Source: an uncultured Bacteroidales bacterium (GTDB lineage: Bacteria; Bacteroidota; Bacteroidia; Bacteroidales; UBA932). Taken from it: a DNA stretch of 56,956 nt. Shown here piece by piece: positions 27,406 to 35,239 of the stretch. Each line of letters opens with the position of its first letter. Position 1 is the first letter of the stretch. The stretch is from the NCBI GenBank assembly GCA_934693135.1, contig CAKUVA010000011.1, positions 1 through 56,956 on the forward strand. The letters are read 5' to 3'. Below the pieces are notes generated by a model. That model was not told the origin of the DNA. It searched no databases and saw nothing but the letters and a program-made list of their open reading frames with translations. The position numbers and the translations under genes are program-made.

Positions 27406-28361
27406 TACTTGAAGTATTTCTTCTAATAGTCGGTCTTGTGCTTGTCGTCATGGGAGCCGATTATCTTGTAGATGGCTCATCATCAATAGCCAAGAAATTG
27501 GGAGTAAGCGACTTCGTTATTGGATTAACCGTAGTTGGAATGGGAACTTCAGCTCCTGAGATGGTTGTTAGCTTCATAGGAGCTATCCAAGGCAATGCTG
27601 ATATTGCCATAGGAAATGTTGTAGGTTCCAATATATTGAACGTGTTTCTCATTCTCGGAATCACATCATTATTGCTTCCGATGAATATCACGAGAATGAA
27701 TAGAAGGAAAGATATACCAATTAACATAGGAATAACAGCTATTTTCCTTGCAATAGGACTCAGCAGGACATTATTCGGCATAGGAAATGATACATTGAGC
27801 AGAGCCGACGGCATCATTCTATTGATTCTTTTTGCTACATATCTCTACACCTGCTTCAAATTTGACAATGCTGAAGGAGATGATGATGCCGAAGAAGGAA
27901 AATGCATAAAACCATGGCTCGCATGCATCATGATAGTCGGAGGTCTTGCAGCTCTCATTTTCGGAGGAAGACTCTTCGTGAATTCAGCTACAGCCATAGC
28001 TAAAATGCTACATGTGAGTGACAAATTCATTGCCGTAACAATCTTAGCTGGAGGAACTTCAATGCCGGAACTGGCAACATGTATTGTAGCTGCTGCCAAG
28101 AAGAAAGGACAATTGGCGCTTGGCAACATAATCGGCTCCAATGTATTCAACATCCTTCTTATTCTTGGAGGCTCTGCATTGATCCATCCGTTGTCTCTTG
28201 CGGGTCTCAATATGGTGGATGTCGCTGTTCTTATGGGGTCTGCACTTCTTCTCTGGGGTAGTGTATATACAGGCAAGAAGAATCAGATTGACCGCTTTGA
28301 TGGTGCAATATTTCTGCTCATTGAAATAGGATACATGGTATACCTTATTAGCCAACAATAA
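27402..28361 (+). CDS. Calcium/sodium antiporter (YrbG family)
   Basis: K+-independent Na+/Ca2+ exchanger of the CaCA superfamily in the inner membrane, 319 residues, about ten membrane segments. Both alpha repeats are intact: GMGTSAPEMVVSFIGA with GNVVGSNILNVFLILG in the first half, and AGGTSMPELATCIVAA with GNIIGSNVFNILLILG in the second, each with its ion-binding glutamate. An acidic loop (AEGDDDAEEGK) separates the halves. It overlaps rlmD by ATGA. Confidence 0.95.
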   Translation: MILEVFLLIVGLVLVVMGADYLVDGSSSIAKKLGVSDFVIGLTVVGMGTSAPEMVVSFIGAIQGNADIAIGNVVGSNILNVFLILGITSLLLPMNITRMNRRKDIPINIGITAIFLAIGLSRTLFGIGNDTLSRADGIILLILFATYLYTCFKFDNAEGDDDAEEGKCIKPWLACIMIVGGLAALIFGGRLFVNSATAIAKMLHVSDKFIAVTILAGGTSMPELATCIVAAAKKKGQLALGNIIGSNVFNILLILGGSALIHPLSLAGLNMVDVAVLMGSALLLWGSVYTGKKNQIDRFDGAIFLLIEIGYMVYLISQQ

Positions 28362-28385
28362 ATCTAAAAATCTAAACTATATATT

Positions 28386-29666
28386 ATGTTCAAGCCAACA
28401 AAATACTCATTGGTCAATGTCGGTACAGGCAGGGTCTTCGAAGATGAAGGCTGGACACTTGCCGATTCTCAGGCTACAGCTCCATCGCTTGTCAGGGCTG
28501 TATATGAAAATAAAAAATTCACTCCAAGAGACGACCTGAAAGGGCTATACAGATATGCTGAATGGCTTCCGATAAGAAAGACATTGAGACATTCGCATGC
28601 GCCCGTCACATATAAAAGCAAAGGTCTTGCAGGAATATTCGGAATGGAGAATCTATATATAACATTTTCCGGATATTGTCCACGTATCGGGGCAAGGATG
28701 GAAACATGCTCATTTAAAGAGACCGAAGCCTATTCTGTTTGTGCAAGACTCCCGAAGAACAACAAGCGTATTTTAGTGGTACAATCCGCAGGAAACACAG
28801 CGCGAGCATTTGCAAAGGTGTGTTCAGACAATAATATTCCAATTGTTATCTGTGTTCCGCTTGACAATTTCAGTGACTTATGGTTCAAGAAAAAATTATC
28901 TTCATGCGTGAAGGTTATCGCGACCCCTGCCGGTTCAGACTATTATGATGCTATCGCTCTCGGAGATAAACTCTGCAAGAGTCCTCGATATATGGCAGAA
29001 GGTGGGGCGAAAAATATAGCGAGACGCGACGGAATGGGAACCACAATTCTCTCTGCAGTCGAAGTAATCGGTCGTATTCCGGACGCATATTTCCAGGCAG
29101 TAGGAAGTGGTACTGGTGCAATAGCCGCATGGGAAAACGCGGAAAGACTTGCAGCAGATGGCCGTTTTGGAGAAAATAAAATGAGAATATACGCGAGTCA
29201 GAACGCTCCATTCACCATCATGTATGATTCATGGAAGGAGCACAGTAGGAACCTTGTCTCGATGACTCCAGAAGAAGGCCGACAGAAGGCTGAGGTGATA
29301 TTAGGAAAAGTCCTTTCAAACAGAAAACCGCCATATAGCCTTGCAGGAGGATTATTTGATACTCTTGAAAAATCTGGAGGAGATATGTTCAAGGTATCAA
29401 ATGATGAGATAGTATCATGGGTCGTCAGATATTTCAGCGCAGAGGGTTATGACATCTTTCCGGCATCAGCATGTGCAGTTGCAAGTCTCAAGCAAGCGCT
29501 TGACGCTGGTATCGTAAAAAAAGACGAGACCGTCATGCTAAACATAACAGGAGGTGGTATGCTCAATGCGACCAAGAAAGGTTTCGTGCTGAAAGAACCA
29601 GATCTTGTTTTGAATCCTGATCTCCCTGCCGAAGAGATAATTGCAGCCATTGACAAATTGTTCTAA
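28386..29666 (+). CDS. Cysteate synthase-like PLP enzyme (threonine synthase relative)
   Basis: Fold type II PLP enzyme of 426 residues. The PLP lysine is K111 in METCSFKETEAY, and the cofactor phosphate loop is GSGTGAIAAWENAERL. The overall sequence matches the cysteate synthase family better than ordinary threonine synthase, whose lysine motif is GSFKDR. Cysteate synthase makes cysteate from O-phosphoserine and sulfite; in Bacteroidota cysteate is the head-group precursor of capnine-type sulfonolipids. The substrate is family-level inference, and no other sulfonolipid gene is nearby. It lies 24 nt after the antiporter and 5 nt before the MscS channel on the same strand. Confidence 0.82.
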   Translation: MFKPTKYSLVNVGTGRVFEDEGWTLADSQATAPSLVRAVYENKKFTPRDDLKGLYRYAEWLPIRKTLRHSHAPVTYKSKGLAGIFGMENLYITFSGYCPRIGARMETCSFKETEAYSVCARLPKNNKRILVVQSAGNTARAFAKVCSDNNIPIVICVPLDNFSDLWFKKKLSSCVKVIATPAGSDYYDAIALGDKLCKSPRYMAEGGAKNIARRDGMGTTILSAVEVIGRIPDAYFQAVGSGTGAIAAWENAERLAADGRFGENKMRIYASQNAPFTIMYDSWKEHSRNLVSMTPEEGRQKAEVILGKVLSNRKPPYSLAGGLFDTLEKSGGDMFKVSNDEIVSWVVRYFSAEGYDIFPASACAVASLKQALDAGIVKKDETVMLNITGGGMLNATKKGFVLKEPDLVLNPDLPAEEIIAAIDKLF

Positions 29667-29671
29667 CTTTT

Positions 29672-30589
29672 ATGCCAGCCACGATACCACCAATTGATTC
29701 AGTAGCATTCAATGCCGATTCCGCAAAAGTCGCTTTAAGTAACTTGGCTGAGGAAATTACAAAAAACCCCGACCAGTTCATTCAGAATCTTCTACATGAT
29801 GCCATCAGCTTCGGGCTGAAGGTCATTGCCGCTATTGTGATTTATGCGGTCGGTGCATGGCTCATAAAAAGAGTTAAAGGCATTCTACACAGAATTTTTG
29901 AGCGAAAACATACCGAAAAGACATTGACAACATTCGTCACAAGTCTTGTCACGATAACATTGACTATACTTCTCATCATCGTGACTATTGGTACGCTCGG
30001 AATCAACACGACATCAATAGCAGCGCTTCTAGCGGCAGGAGGTATGGCCATCGGTATGGCATTGAGCGGTACTGTACAAAATTTCGCCGGAGGCATAATG
30101 ATACTTTTGTTCAAGCCTTTTAAAGCGGGAGATTACATCACGGCACAAGGTTTTTCAGGAACGGTCTATGAGGTTAACATTGTAAGTACAAAACTCAGAA
30201 CGTTCGATAATAAGACAATTATTCTACCGAATGGCGCATTGTCCAATGGAAATATCACAAACTATTTCGAATGCAAGGTCAATCGTCTTGAGTGGTTGGT
30301 TGATGTTGATTATAGTTCAGATAATACCTTAGTAAAGGAGGTCTTGATTGAAATTTTGAAATCTGACCCACGTATATTGAACTCTGGGACTCCAGGTGTT
30401 GCAGACCCTTTTGTTGCTCTTAATGCGTTGAAAGATAGTAGTGTGGAATATATTATGAAAGCATGGGTTAGAGTGGAAGATTATTGGTCAGTTATGTACG
30501 ACATTAACGAAGCTATTTTCACTACGTTGCCTAAACATGACATCAGTTTCCCATTTCCACAGATGGATGTTCACGTAAAGAACAGCTGA
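29672..30589 (+). CDS. Mechanosensitive ion channel, MscS family
   Basis: Small-conductance mechanosensitive channel that releases osmolytes on hypo-osmotic shock. The 305 residues have an amphipathic N-terminus, three membrane helices and the pore-lining TM3 with the glycine/alanine pattern IAALLAAGGMAIGMALSGTVQNFAGGIMILLF. The cytoplasmic beta domain (FKAGDYITAQGFSGTVYEV, LPNGALSNGNITNY) follows. It closes the plus-strand run, with a terminator 20 nt past the stop. Confidence 0.94.
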   Translation: MPATIPPIDSVAFNADSAKVALSNLAEEITKNPDQFIQNLLHDAISFGLKVIAAIVIYAVGAWLIKRVKGILHRIFERKHTEKTLTTFVTSLVTITLTILLIIVTIGTLGINTTSIAALLAAGGMAIGMALSGTVQNFAGGIMILLFKPFKAGDYITAQGFSGTVYEVNIVSTKLRTFDNKTIILPNGALSNGNITNYFECKVNRLEWLVDVDYSSDNTLVKEVLIEILKSDPRILNSGTPGVADPFVALNALKDSSVEYIMKAWVRVEDYWSVMYDINEAIFTTLPKHDISFPFPQMDVHVKNS

Positions 30590-30609
30590 TTTGGAACAGA
30601 ATAACGAAG

Positions 30610-30646
30610 AAACGAGGATACCATAACTATGATATCCTCGTTTTTA
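30610..30646 (+). terminator. Terminator after the MscS channel gene
   Basis: AAACGAGGATA (30610-30620) pairs perfectly with TATCCTCGTTT (30633-30643) over 11 bp and is followed by T residues. It lies between convergent genes. Confidence 0.88.
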
Positions 30647-30675
30647 TTTAGAATATGTTTTGATCTTTATTACAA

Positions 30676-31842
30676 CTACTGTCGTGCAACTCGCTCTTCC
30701 ATAAGTTTCTCCTTAGAAGCAACAGGATTTCCGTAGATACGCAAAAATATATCCCTCAAGTCGGCACGGCACAATGTTTTTTCTACCTTATCAAGCTGAT
30801 GCTCTACATATTCAGTGAACATTTCCGCATCCTCTGGCGAATACATTTCGCTATACTTGTAGCTATGGTTCGCCATATCATAACCGATATAATTAGTCTT
30901 CCAAAGTTTATAACCATCGATAACTCTCATGTCTACAGCATGACGAATCATCTGATATCGATCGTTTTTCATACATGCAGAGGCTGCTTGAATTTCCTCG
31001 TGACTAAGAGGTTCTCCGATATTCAGATGAATATTACCTTTCTGCTGCTTGACTCCAATCATGATACTCATCAAATCTTCCTTTGGCCCCTTTACATATT
31101 TCTGAGTCTTTGAAATCAATAGTTCACGCGCTTTGAGAATGTCGCAAGGCTCATACTCATATGAAATGCTTAGTGGAACAATGTTCAGTTCTTCGAAGTT
31201 AGACGTAAAGTCCTTTGTCCCACTCATGTCAAGCATCTTGAGCAACCCCTGCTCGGTAGTATCAATGCCATTTTTAGACCTTCCTTCACGTTGAGCTATC
31301 CAAATGGAACTTTTTCCTGACGTAATACATGTTCTAATATACTTGGAAAGCACTTGAGATGACAGATACAATTCACGAGCAGTGATACCTCGTATAACCT
31401 TTATCATCCTATTAGAGCGGATCAAGTATTCCACATACTTGTTTGAAAGAAGATTGCTTCCTACCGCAATTTGTGTCGTAGGTATCCCATTCCGGTATAA
31501 CACTACCTGCGTTATTGCCGGGTCAAGTATGATGTCCCTATGATTCGACAATGCCAAAAACTTGCCTTGAATCTTCTTTATATTACTGATTCCATCATAG
31601 GAAAAATTATGCGCTGTTTTATCCAGAACCCATTCTATCGCTTTGTTCATGACAAGAGCTTGAAATTCATCTATGCTCTTGACACTTTTGAGCAGTTGCC
31701 TAAGAAATTCAGGATTTTTATCTGGGAATATCGACTTCGAAACCTCTATTACAGCCGGATGTTCTGCCAGCTTACTCAAGGCTTCCACTGCTTCTTCGTC
31801 AGTATATGGACTTATACTTTCGAATTCATTCACTTCACTCAT
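30676..31842 (-). CDS. PlsC-type acyltransferase (1-acylglycerol-3-phosphate acyltransferase family)
   Basis: Probable phospholipid or lipid acyltransferase, 388 residues. The acyltransferase box NHRDIILDP (H101, D106) replaces the usual NHxxxxD; a glycerophosphate-binding region (QREGRSKNG) and a later IVPLSISYEYEP segment follow the PlsC/GPAT order. No clear transmembrane helix is present, so it probably sits on the inner face of the membrane. Homologues in Bacteroidota are long soluble-looking members. The acceptor is unknown. It has a near-perfect promoter between its start and the queA stop. Confidence 0.82.
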   Translation of the reverse strand: MSEVNEFESISPYTDEEAVEALSKLAEHPAVIEVSKSIFPDKNPEFLRQLLKSVKSIDEFQALVMNKAIEWVLDKTAHNFSYDGISNIKKIQGKFLALSNHRDIILDPAITQVVLYRNGIPTTQIAVGSNLLSNKYVEYLIRSNRMIKVIRGITARELYLSSQVLSKYIRTCITSGKSSIWIAQREGRSKNGIDTTEQGLLKMLDMSGTKDFTSNFEELNIVPLSISYEYEPCDILKARELLISKTQKYVKGPKEDLMSIMIGVKQQKGNIHLNIGEPLSHEEIQAASACMKNDRYQMIRHAVDMRVIDGYKLWKTNYIGYDMANHSYKYSEMYSPEDAEMFTEYVEHQLDKVEKTLCRADLRDIFLRIYGNPVASKEKLMEERVARQ

Positions 31843-31895
31843 AATCCTTATAATTGGTTTTTATTCATATCCGCGTAAACCGCAAAAATACTTGG

Positions 31896-31927
31896 CAAAT
31901 CTAATAAAAAACCTCAATACGACCAAA
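31896..31927 (-). promoter_or_regulatory. Promoter of the PlsC-type acyltransferase gene
   Basis: Minus strand TTTG (31927-31924), 20-nt spacer, TAGATTTG (31903-31896): an exact consensus match. Expected start near 31889, leader about 47 nt. A second -7 match, TATTTTTG, lies at 31882-31889. Confidence 0.65.
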
Positions 31928-31943
31928 TATAGTGCACAGAAGC

Positions 31944-33164
31944 CTAATTTTGCCTAAATAGGAGAGAGCTGTCACCATAACTTAAGAACCTGAATTTGTG
32001 AGATAACGCATAGTCATATATTGTATGCCAATCACCGCCAACAAATGCAGAGACAAGAAGAATCAGTGTACTTTCCGGCTGGTGGAAATTGGTTACAAGA
32101 ACATCCACAATTCTGAATTTAAATCCAGGTACAATGATTATTCTTGTCCCAACGCACAAAGACTCCATAACATGCGACTCAAGATAAGATATTATAGCGT
32201 CTAATGCTTCTTCTGTGGAATATGTATATTCCCTCGTATATGGAGCCCACTGTTCAACATCTTCCGGTTCACCCTTTTCGATACATGAAACACCTATATA
32301 ATATAGGGATTCTAAAGTTCTGACAGATGTCGTACCGACTGCGGTCACTGTTTTATGAGAGGCTCGCAAATCTTTCAGAAATGATAATGACACAACGAAA
32401 GGCTCTCTATGCATCTTATGTTTGGATACTTCTGAATCTTTAACCGGCAAGAATGTTCCTGCACCCACATGCAAACATACAGTCTCCATGTCAATGCCTT
32501 TCTTTCGAATCTTATCCAAAACAGATTCAGTAAAGTGCAAACCTGCAGTAGGAGCGGCAACAGACCCTCTTATCTTGGCATAAAGAGTCTGATAGCGTTC
32601 AGCATCAATCGCCTCACTCTCACGATTAAGATATGGCGGGATAGGAATTGTTCCACAAATCTCAAGGACTTTTGAGAAAGGCAAACCACCACTCCAACTA
32701 AATCTTACAATGCCTGTTTCACCATCACGGGCCAAAAGATCCGCTTTCATCTGCAAAGTAGATGCTTCGGAGATATGACCATCAGGTAGATAAAGGTCCA
32801 ATGTGTCATTTTTCCATTTTTTTGCATTTCCTATAACACATTTCCAAGAACAAGATTCTGTCTCAGCAAACGAAAGATTATATTCTGACGGAGAATCCGG
32901 TTGTAAACAAAAAATTTCAATGCGAGCACCTGTCGGGCGAACGAAATGAAGTCGAGCAGGAACAACCTTGGTGTCGTTGAATACCATTATTGAATTATCT
33001 GGAAGAAGGTCAGGTATATCATGAAAAATGAATTCATCTACCATGCCATTTTTATATCTGAGCAATTTAGATGAATCTCGTTCAGCAAGTGGATATTTTG
33101 CAATCTGTTCATCAGGAAGAGGATAATTGTAGTCCTCAATTCGTATATCAGGTATCATATTCAA
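31944..33164 (-). CDS. queA: tRNA preQ1(34) S-adenosylmethionine ribosyltransferase-isomerase QueA
   Basis: Penultimate step of queuosine synthesis: transfers the ribosyl part of SAM to preQ1 in tRNA. The 406 residues show IEDYNYPLPDEQIAKYPLAERDSSKLL at the start, NDTKVVPARL, AAPTAGLHF and LHVGAGTFLPV, all QueA hallmarks, and a C-terminal NFHQPESTLILLVSAF. Longer than the 350-residue E. coli enzyme, as usual in Bacteroidota. An in-frame second Met lies at 33158. The first-position -7 box lies at 33181-33188. Confidence 0.96.
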   Translation of the reverse strand: MNMIPDIRIEDYNYPLPDEQIAKYPLAERDSSKLLRYKNGMVDEFIFHDIPDLLPDNSIMVFNDTKVVPARLHFVRPTGARIEIFCLQPDSPSEYNLSFAETESCSWKCVIGNAKKWKNDTLDLYLPDGHISEASTLQMKADLLARDGETGIVRFSWSGGLPFSKVLEICGTIPIPPYLNRESEAIDAERYQTLYAKIRGSVAAPTAGLHFTESVLDKIRKKGIDMETVCLHVGAGTFLPVKDSEVSKHKMHREPFVVSLSFLKDLRASHKTVTAVGTTSVRTLESLYYIGVSCIEKGEPEDVEQWAPYTREYTYSTEEALDAIISYLESHVMESLCVGTRIIIVPGFKFRIVDVLVTNFHQPESTLILLVSAFVGGDWHTIYDYALSHKFRFLSYGDSSLLFRQN

Positions 33165-33180
33165 TAACTCTTTGAGAATG

Positions 33181-33188
33181 CAAAATTA
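33181..33188 (-). promoter_or_regulatory. Probable -7 box of queA
   Basis: TAATTTTG on the minus strand, 17 nt upstream of the queA ATG, matches TAnnTTTG and predicts a short leader. No -33 match. Confidence 0.4.
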
Positions 33189-33215
33189 CATAGAACCTCA
33201 GACATTGTAAAGTAA

Positions 33216-33245
33216 TTTGCGATTTTAGAGTACCTATTACATTTG
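33216..33245 (+). promoter_or_regulatory. Promoter-like element with no obvious gene
   Basis: TTTG (33216-33219), 18-nt spacer and TACATTTG (33238-33245) fit the consensus with a one-base-short spacer. Transcription would enter about 400 bp of non-coding DNA before the XRE gene, giving it a long leader or producing a small RNA. Confidence 0.38.
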
Positions 33246-33285
33246 TTAAAATTGCAGTTCACAAAACATTCTAAATACATCATAA

Positions 33286-33300
33286 TTGTAAACTTTACAA
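33286..33300. promoter_or_regulatory. Perfect 15-bp palindrome, possible operator
   Basis: TTGTAAACTTTACAA is a perfect inverted repeat of 7-bp arms around a central C. The same half-site recurs across the gap and flanks the downstream promoter, so it may be a binding site for the adjacent XRE regulator. Confidence 0.45.
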
Positions 33301-33605
33301 AACTAAATAGCCAAATTTAGTTATTTCTGTAAAATTTAATATATGTAAAATAAGTAAATCTTATCATGATTTAATCAATTATTGAATATATTTAAAATCA
33401 AATAATTACATACGGTTATCGAATTAATAAATTTAGATATCATGGGTAAATTAGAGCAGTAACTACAATAACTTACCAAATATTACCATAAATATTAACA
33501 TAGTAGTTAATTAATCAGAAACTTATATATTATAATCTGAATCAAGACTTCAAATCATTGGCACTGATTTTACATAAAGATTAACTTTTGTAATCAGACT
33601 CACAG

Positions 33606-33637
33606 TTTGCATTTTACATAATTAGTTGCTACATTTG
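33606..33637 (+). promoter_or_regulatory. Promoter of the XRE regulator gene
   Basis: TTTG (33606-33609), 20-nt spacer and TACATTTG (33630-33637) are an exact consensus match. TTTTACA (33612-33618) in the spacer and TGTAAAA (33636-33642) at the -7 box form an inverted pair over the promoter, as expected for autorepression. Expected start near 33644. Confidence 0.65.
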
Positions 33638-33657
33638 TAAAACCAATGGTTAGAAAT

Positions 33658-34137
33658 ATGAACAATAGATTGGAACAATTTTTAGCGGCAGAGAACATTT
33701 CTCAGTCCCAGTTTGCAGATACAATCAATGTCGCAAGGGCAAGCGTATCCCATATTTTGGCCGGGAGGAACAAGCCTGGCTGGGATTTTCTGAACAATAT
33801 GATGTCACACTACCCCAACTTGAATATTGAATGGCTACTGACCGGTACAGGCAAGATGTATAAGAACCAAATCAGAGAAGAGGCGACAAAAACTGAAGAT
33901 CTTCCTGCCAATCTATTCTCATCAGCAAATTCATCACACACTAAGGAATCTGAATCGAGCACAACAACTGCTTCAGAAACAGATATTCCTTTGCCTATGG
34001 ACAATCCCCTACCAAATATTGAAACCTCACAAGGTTTAAATAATAATGGTAATACGTTACAATCAACTGAAGGACAAAGAAAAATAACTAAGATTATGGT
34101 ATTTTACGATGATAACACTTTCATCGAAATTCATTAA
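33658..34137 (+). CDS. XRE-family helix-turn-helix transcriptional regulator
   Basis: A 159-residue DNA-binding protein. The XRE/Cro-CI helix-turn-helix covers about residues 4-65 (LEQFLAAENISQSQFADTI, then ARASVSHILAGRNKPGWDFL), followed by LNIEWLLTGTGKMY, common in Bacteroidota XRE regulators. A Ser/Thr/Asn-rich linker (about 75-140) leads to a conserved-looking C-terminal strand pair (ITKIMVFYDDNTFIEIH). ATG 33658 is chosen; the upstream in-frame ATG at 33646 falls almost on the predicted transcription start. The repeat-rich upstream region and promoter-overlapping sites suggest autoregulation. Target genes are unknown. Confidence 0.87.
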   Translation: MNNRLEQFLAAENISQSQFADTINVARASVSHILAGRNKPGWDFLNNMMSHYPNLNIEWLLTGTGKMYKNQIREEATKTEDLPANLFSSANSSHTKESESSTTTASETDIPLPMDNPLPNIETSQGLNNNGNTLQSTEGQRKITKIMVFYDDNTFIEIH

Positions 34138-34164
34138 ACGACGACTACAATCACATTGTTTTTG

Positions 34165-34172
34165 TATCTTTG
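34165..34172 (+). promoter_or_regulatory. Probable -7 box of pyrD
   Basis: TATCTTTG matches the -7 consensus 32 nt before the pyrD ATG at 34204; it also argues against a longer pyrD frame from 34156. No -33 TTG at the right distance. Confidence 0.45.
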
Positions 34173-34203
34173 CAACCAAAATCAAATAAGTCCTCATAAG
34201 AAT

Positions 34204-35232
34204 ATGTACAAATCCATTATTAGGCCTATTCTTTTCAAGTTCAATCCTGAGCTTATCCATCAAATCACAATGAAAGGCCTCAAAATTCTTGGGAATATTC
34301 CTCTCGCAAGAAACATTGTCCGGTTCATCTATAAACGTGATCACCCAGCACTTGAACGTGAAGTATTCGGAATTAAATTTCCAAATCCGGTAGGCTTAGC
34401 AGGTGGATTGGACAAAAACGGAGAAGTCTATAACGAATTATCAGATTTTGGATTCGGTTTTGTTGAAATAGGTTCCCTTACCGCAAAACCTCAGTCAGGC
34501 AATCCAAAACCTCGACTTTTCAGGGTTGTCAAGGACAATGCTATAATCAACCGAATGGGTATCAATAACCAAGGAGTTAAACAGGCTATCAGAAATCTAA
34601 ACAAGAAACACCCTCAGGTTATAATTGCAGGAAACATTGCTCCAAATTCTTCATCTCAGGGAGAACAGGTGGCAGAAGACTATAAGACGGCATTTACTCT
34701 CTTATATGACTTCGTGGATATGTTCGTTATAAACATCTCTTGTCCGAATGTTGAGGGGCTTACAAGTCTCCAAGATGTGTCTAGTCTTTCAGATATAATG
34801 GACGACCTTCTGAATATGAGGACAGGCTTCGATGAATACAAACCAATTCTGCTTAAATTATCTCCGGATCTCACTCATCCACAAATAGATGAACTTATAG
34901 AATACTCATTGGTATCAGGCATCGATGGCATAGTAGCCGGGAATACAACAAGAAGCCGCAATGGTCTTACGATATCAGAAGACAAGATAAAAGAAATAGG
35001 CAAAGGAGGAATGTCCGGAGCGCCTCTTTATGCAAAGAATCTTGAAATGGTTAGATATATATCAGGAAAAGCAGGAGGTAAACTTCCGATAATAGGTGTT
35101 GGAGGAATAATGACACCTGCCCAAGCTCAGGAAATGCTTGACGCGGGAGCATCATTGATAGAAATTTATTCTGGCTTTATATACGAAGGGCCGGCTTTCG
35201 TGGAGAATATTCTTAAATATCTTGACAAATAA
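34204..35232 (+). CDS. pyrD: Dihydroorotate dehydrogenase (quinone), class 2
   Basis: Oxidises dihydroorotate to orotate in pyrimidine synthesis, passing electrons to quinone at the membrane. The 342 residues have the class 2 N-terminal helical membrane-associating extension (1-45), the FMN-barrel motif GLAGGLDKNGE (64-74), NRMGINNQG, KLSPDLT and GVGGIMTPAQAQEML. The catalytic-base position, serine in typical class 2 enzymes (NISSPN), is Cys180 here (NISCPNVEGL), which is the class 1-type residue. ATG 34204 is chosen because the -7 box lies inside any longer frame. It is followed by cinA. Confidence 0.92.
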   Translation: MYKSIIRPILFKFNPELIHQITMKGLKILGNIPLARNIVRFIYKRDHPALEREVFGIKFPNPVGLAGGLDKNGEVYNELSDFGFGFVEIGSLTAKPQSGNPKPRLFRVVKDNAIINRMGINNQGVKQAIRNLNKKHPQVIIAGNIAPNSSSQGEQVAEDYKTAFTLLYDFVDMFVINISCPNVEGLTSLQDVSSLSDIMDDLLNMRTGFDEYKPILLKLSPDLTHPQIDELIEYSLVSGIDGIVAGNTTRSRNGLTISEDKIKEIGKGGMSGAPLYAKNLEMVRYISGKAGGKLPIIGVGGIMTPAQAQEMLDAGASLIEIYSGFIYEGPAFVENILKYLDK

Positions 35233-35239
35233 GATCATC

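Larger units (their letters stand above)
33165..33657. other. AT-rich intergenic region with repeated TGTAAA/TTTACA sites
   Basis: A gap of about 490 bp without a credible ORF. It holds TGTAAA-type half-sites at 33206, 33328, 33344 and 33636, TTTACA-type at 33568 and 33612, a perfect 15-bp palindrome TTGTAAACTTTACAA at 33286-33300, an imperfect inverted repeat at 33564-33597 (CTGATTTTACA with TGTAATCAG), an AT hairpin at 33301-33322, and promoter elements in both directions. Confidence 0.6.
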
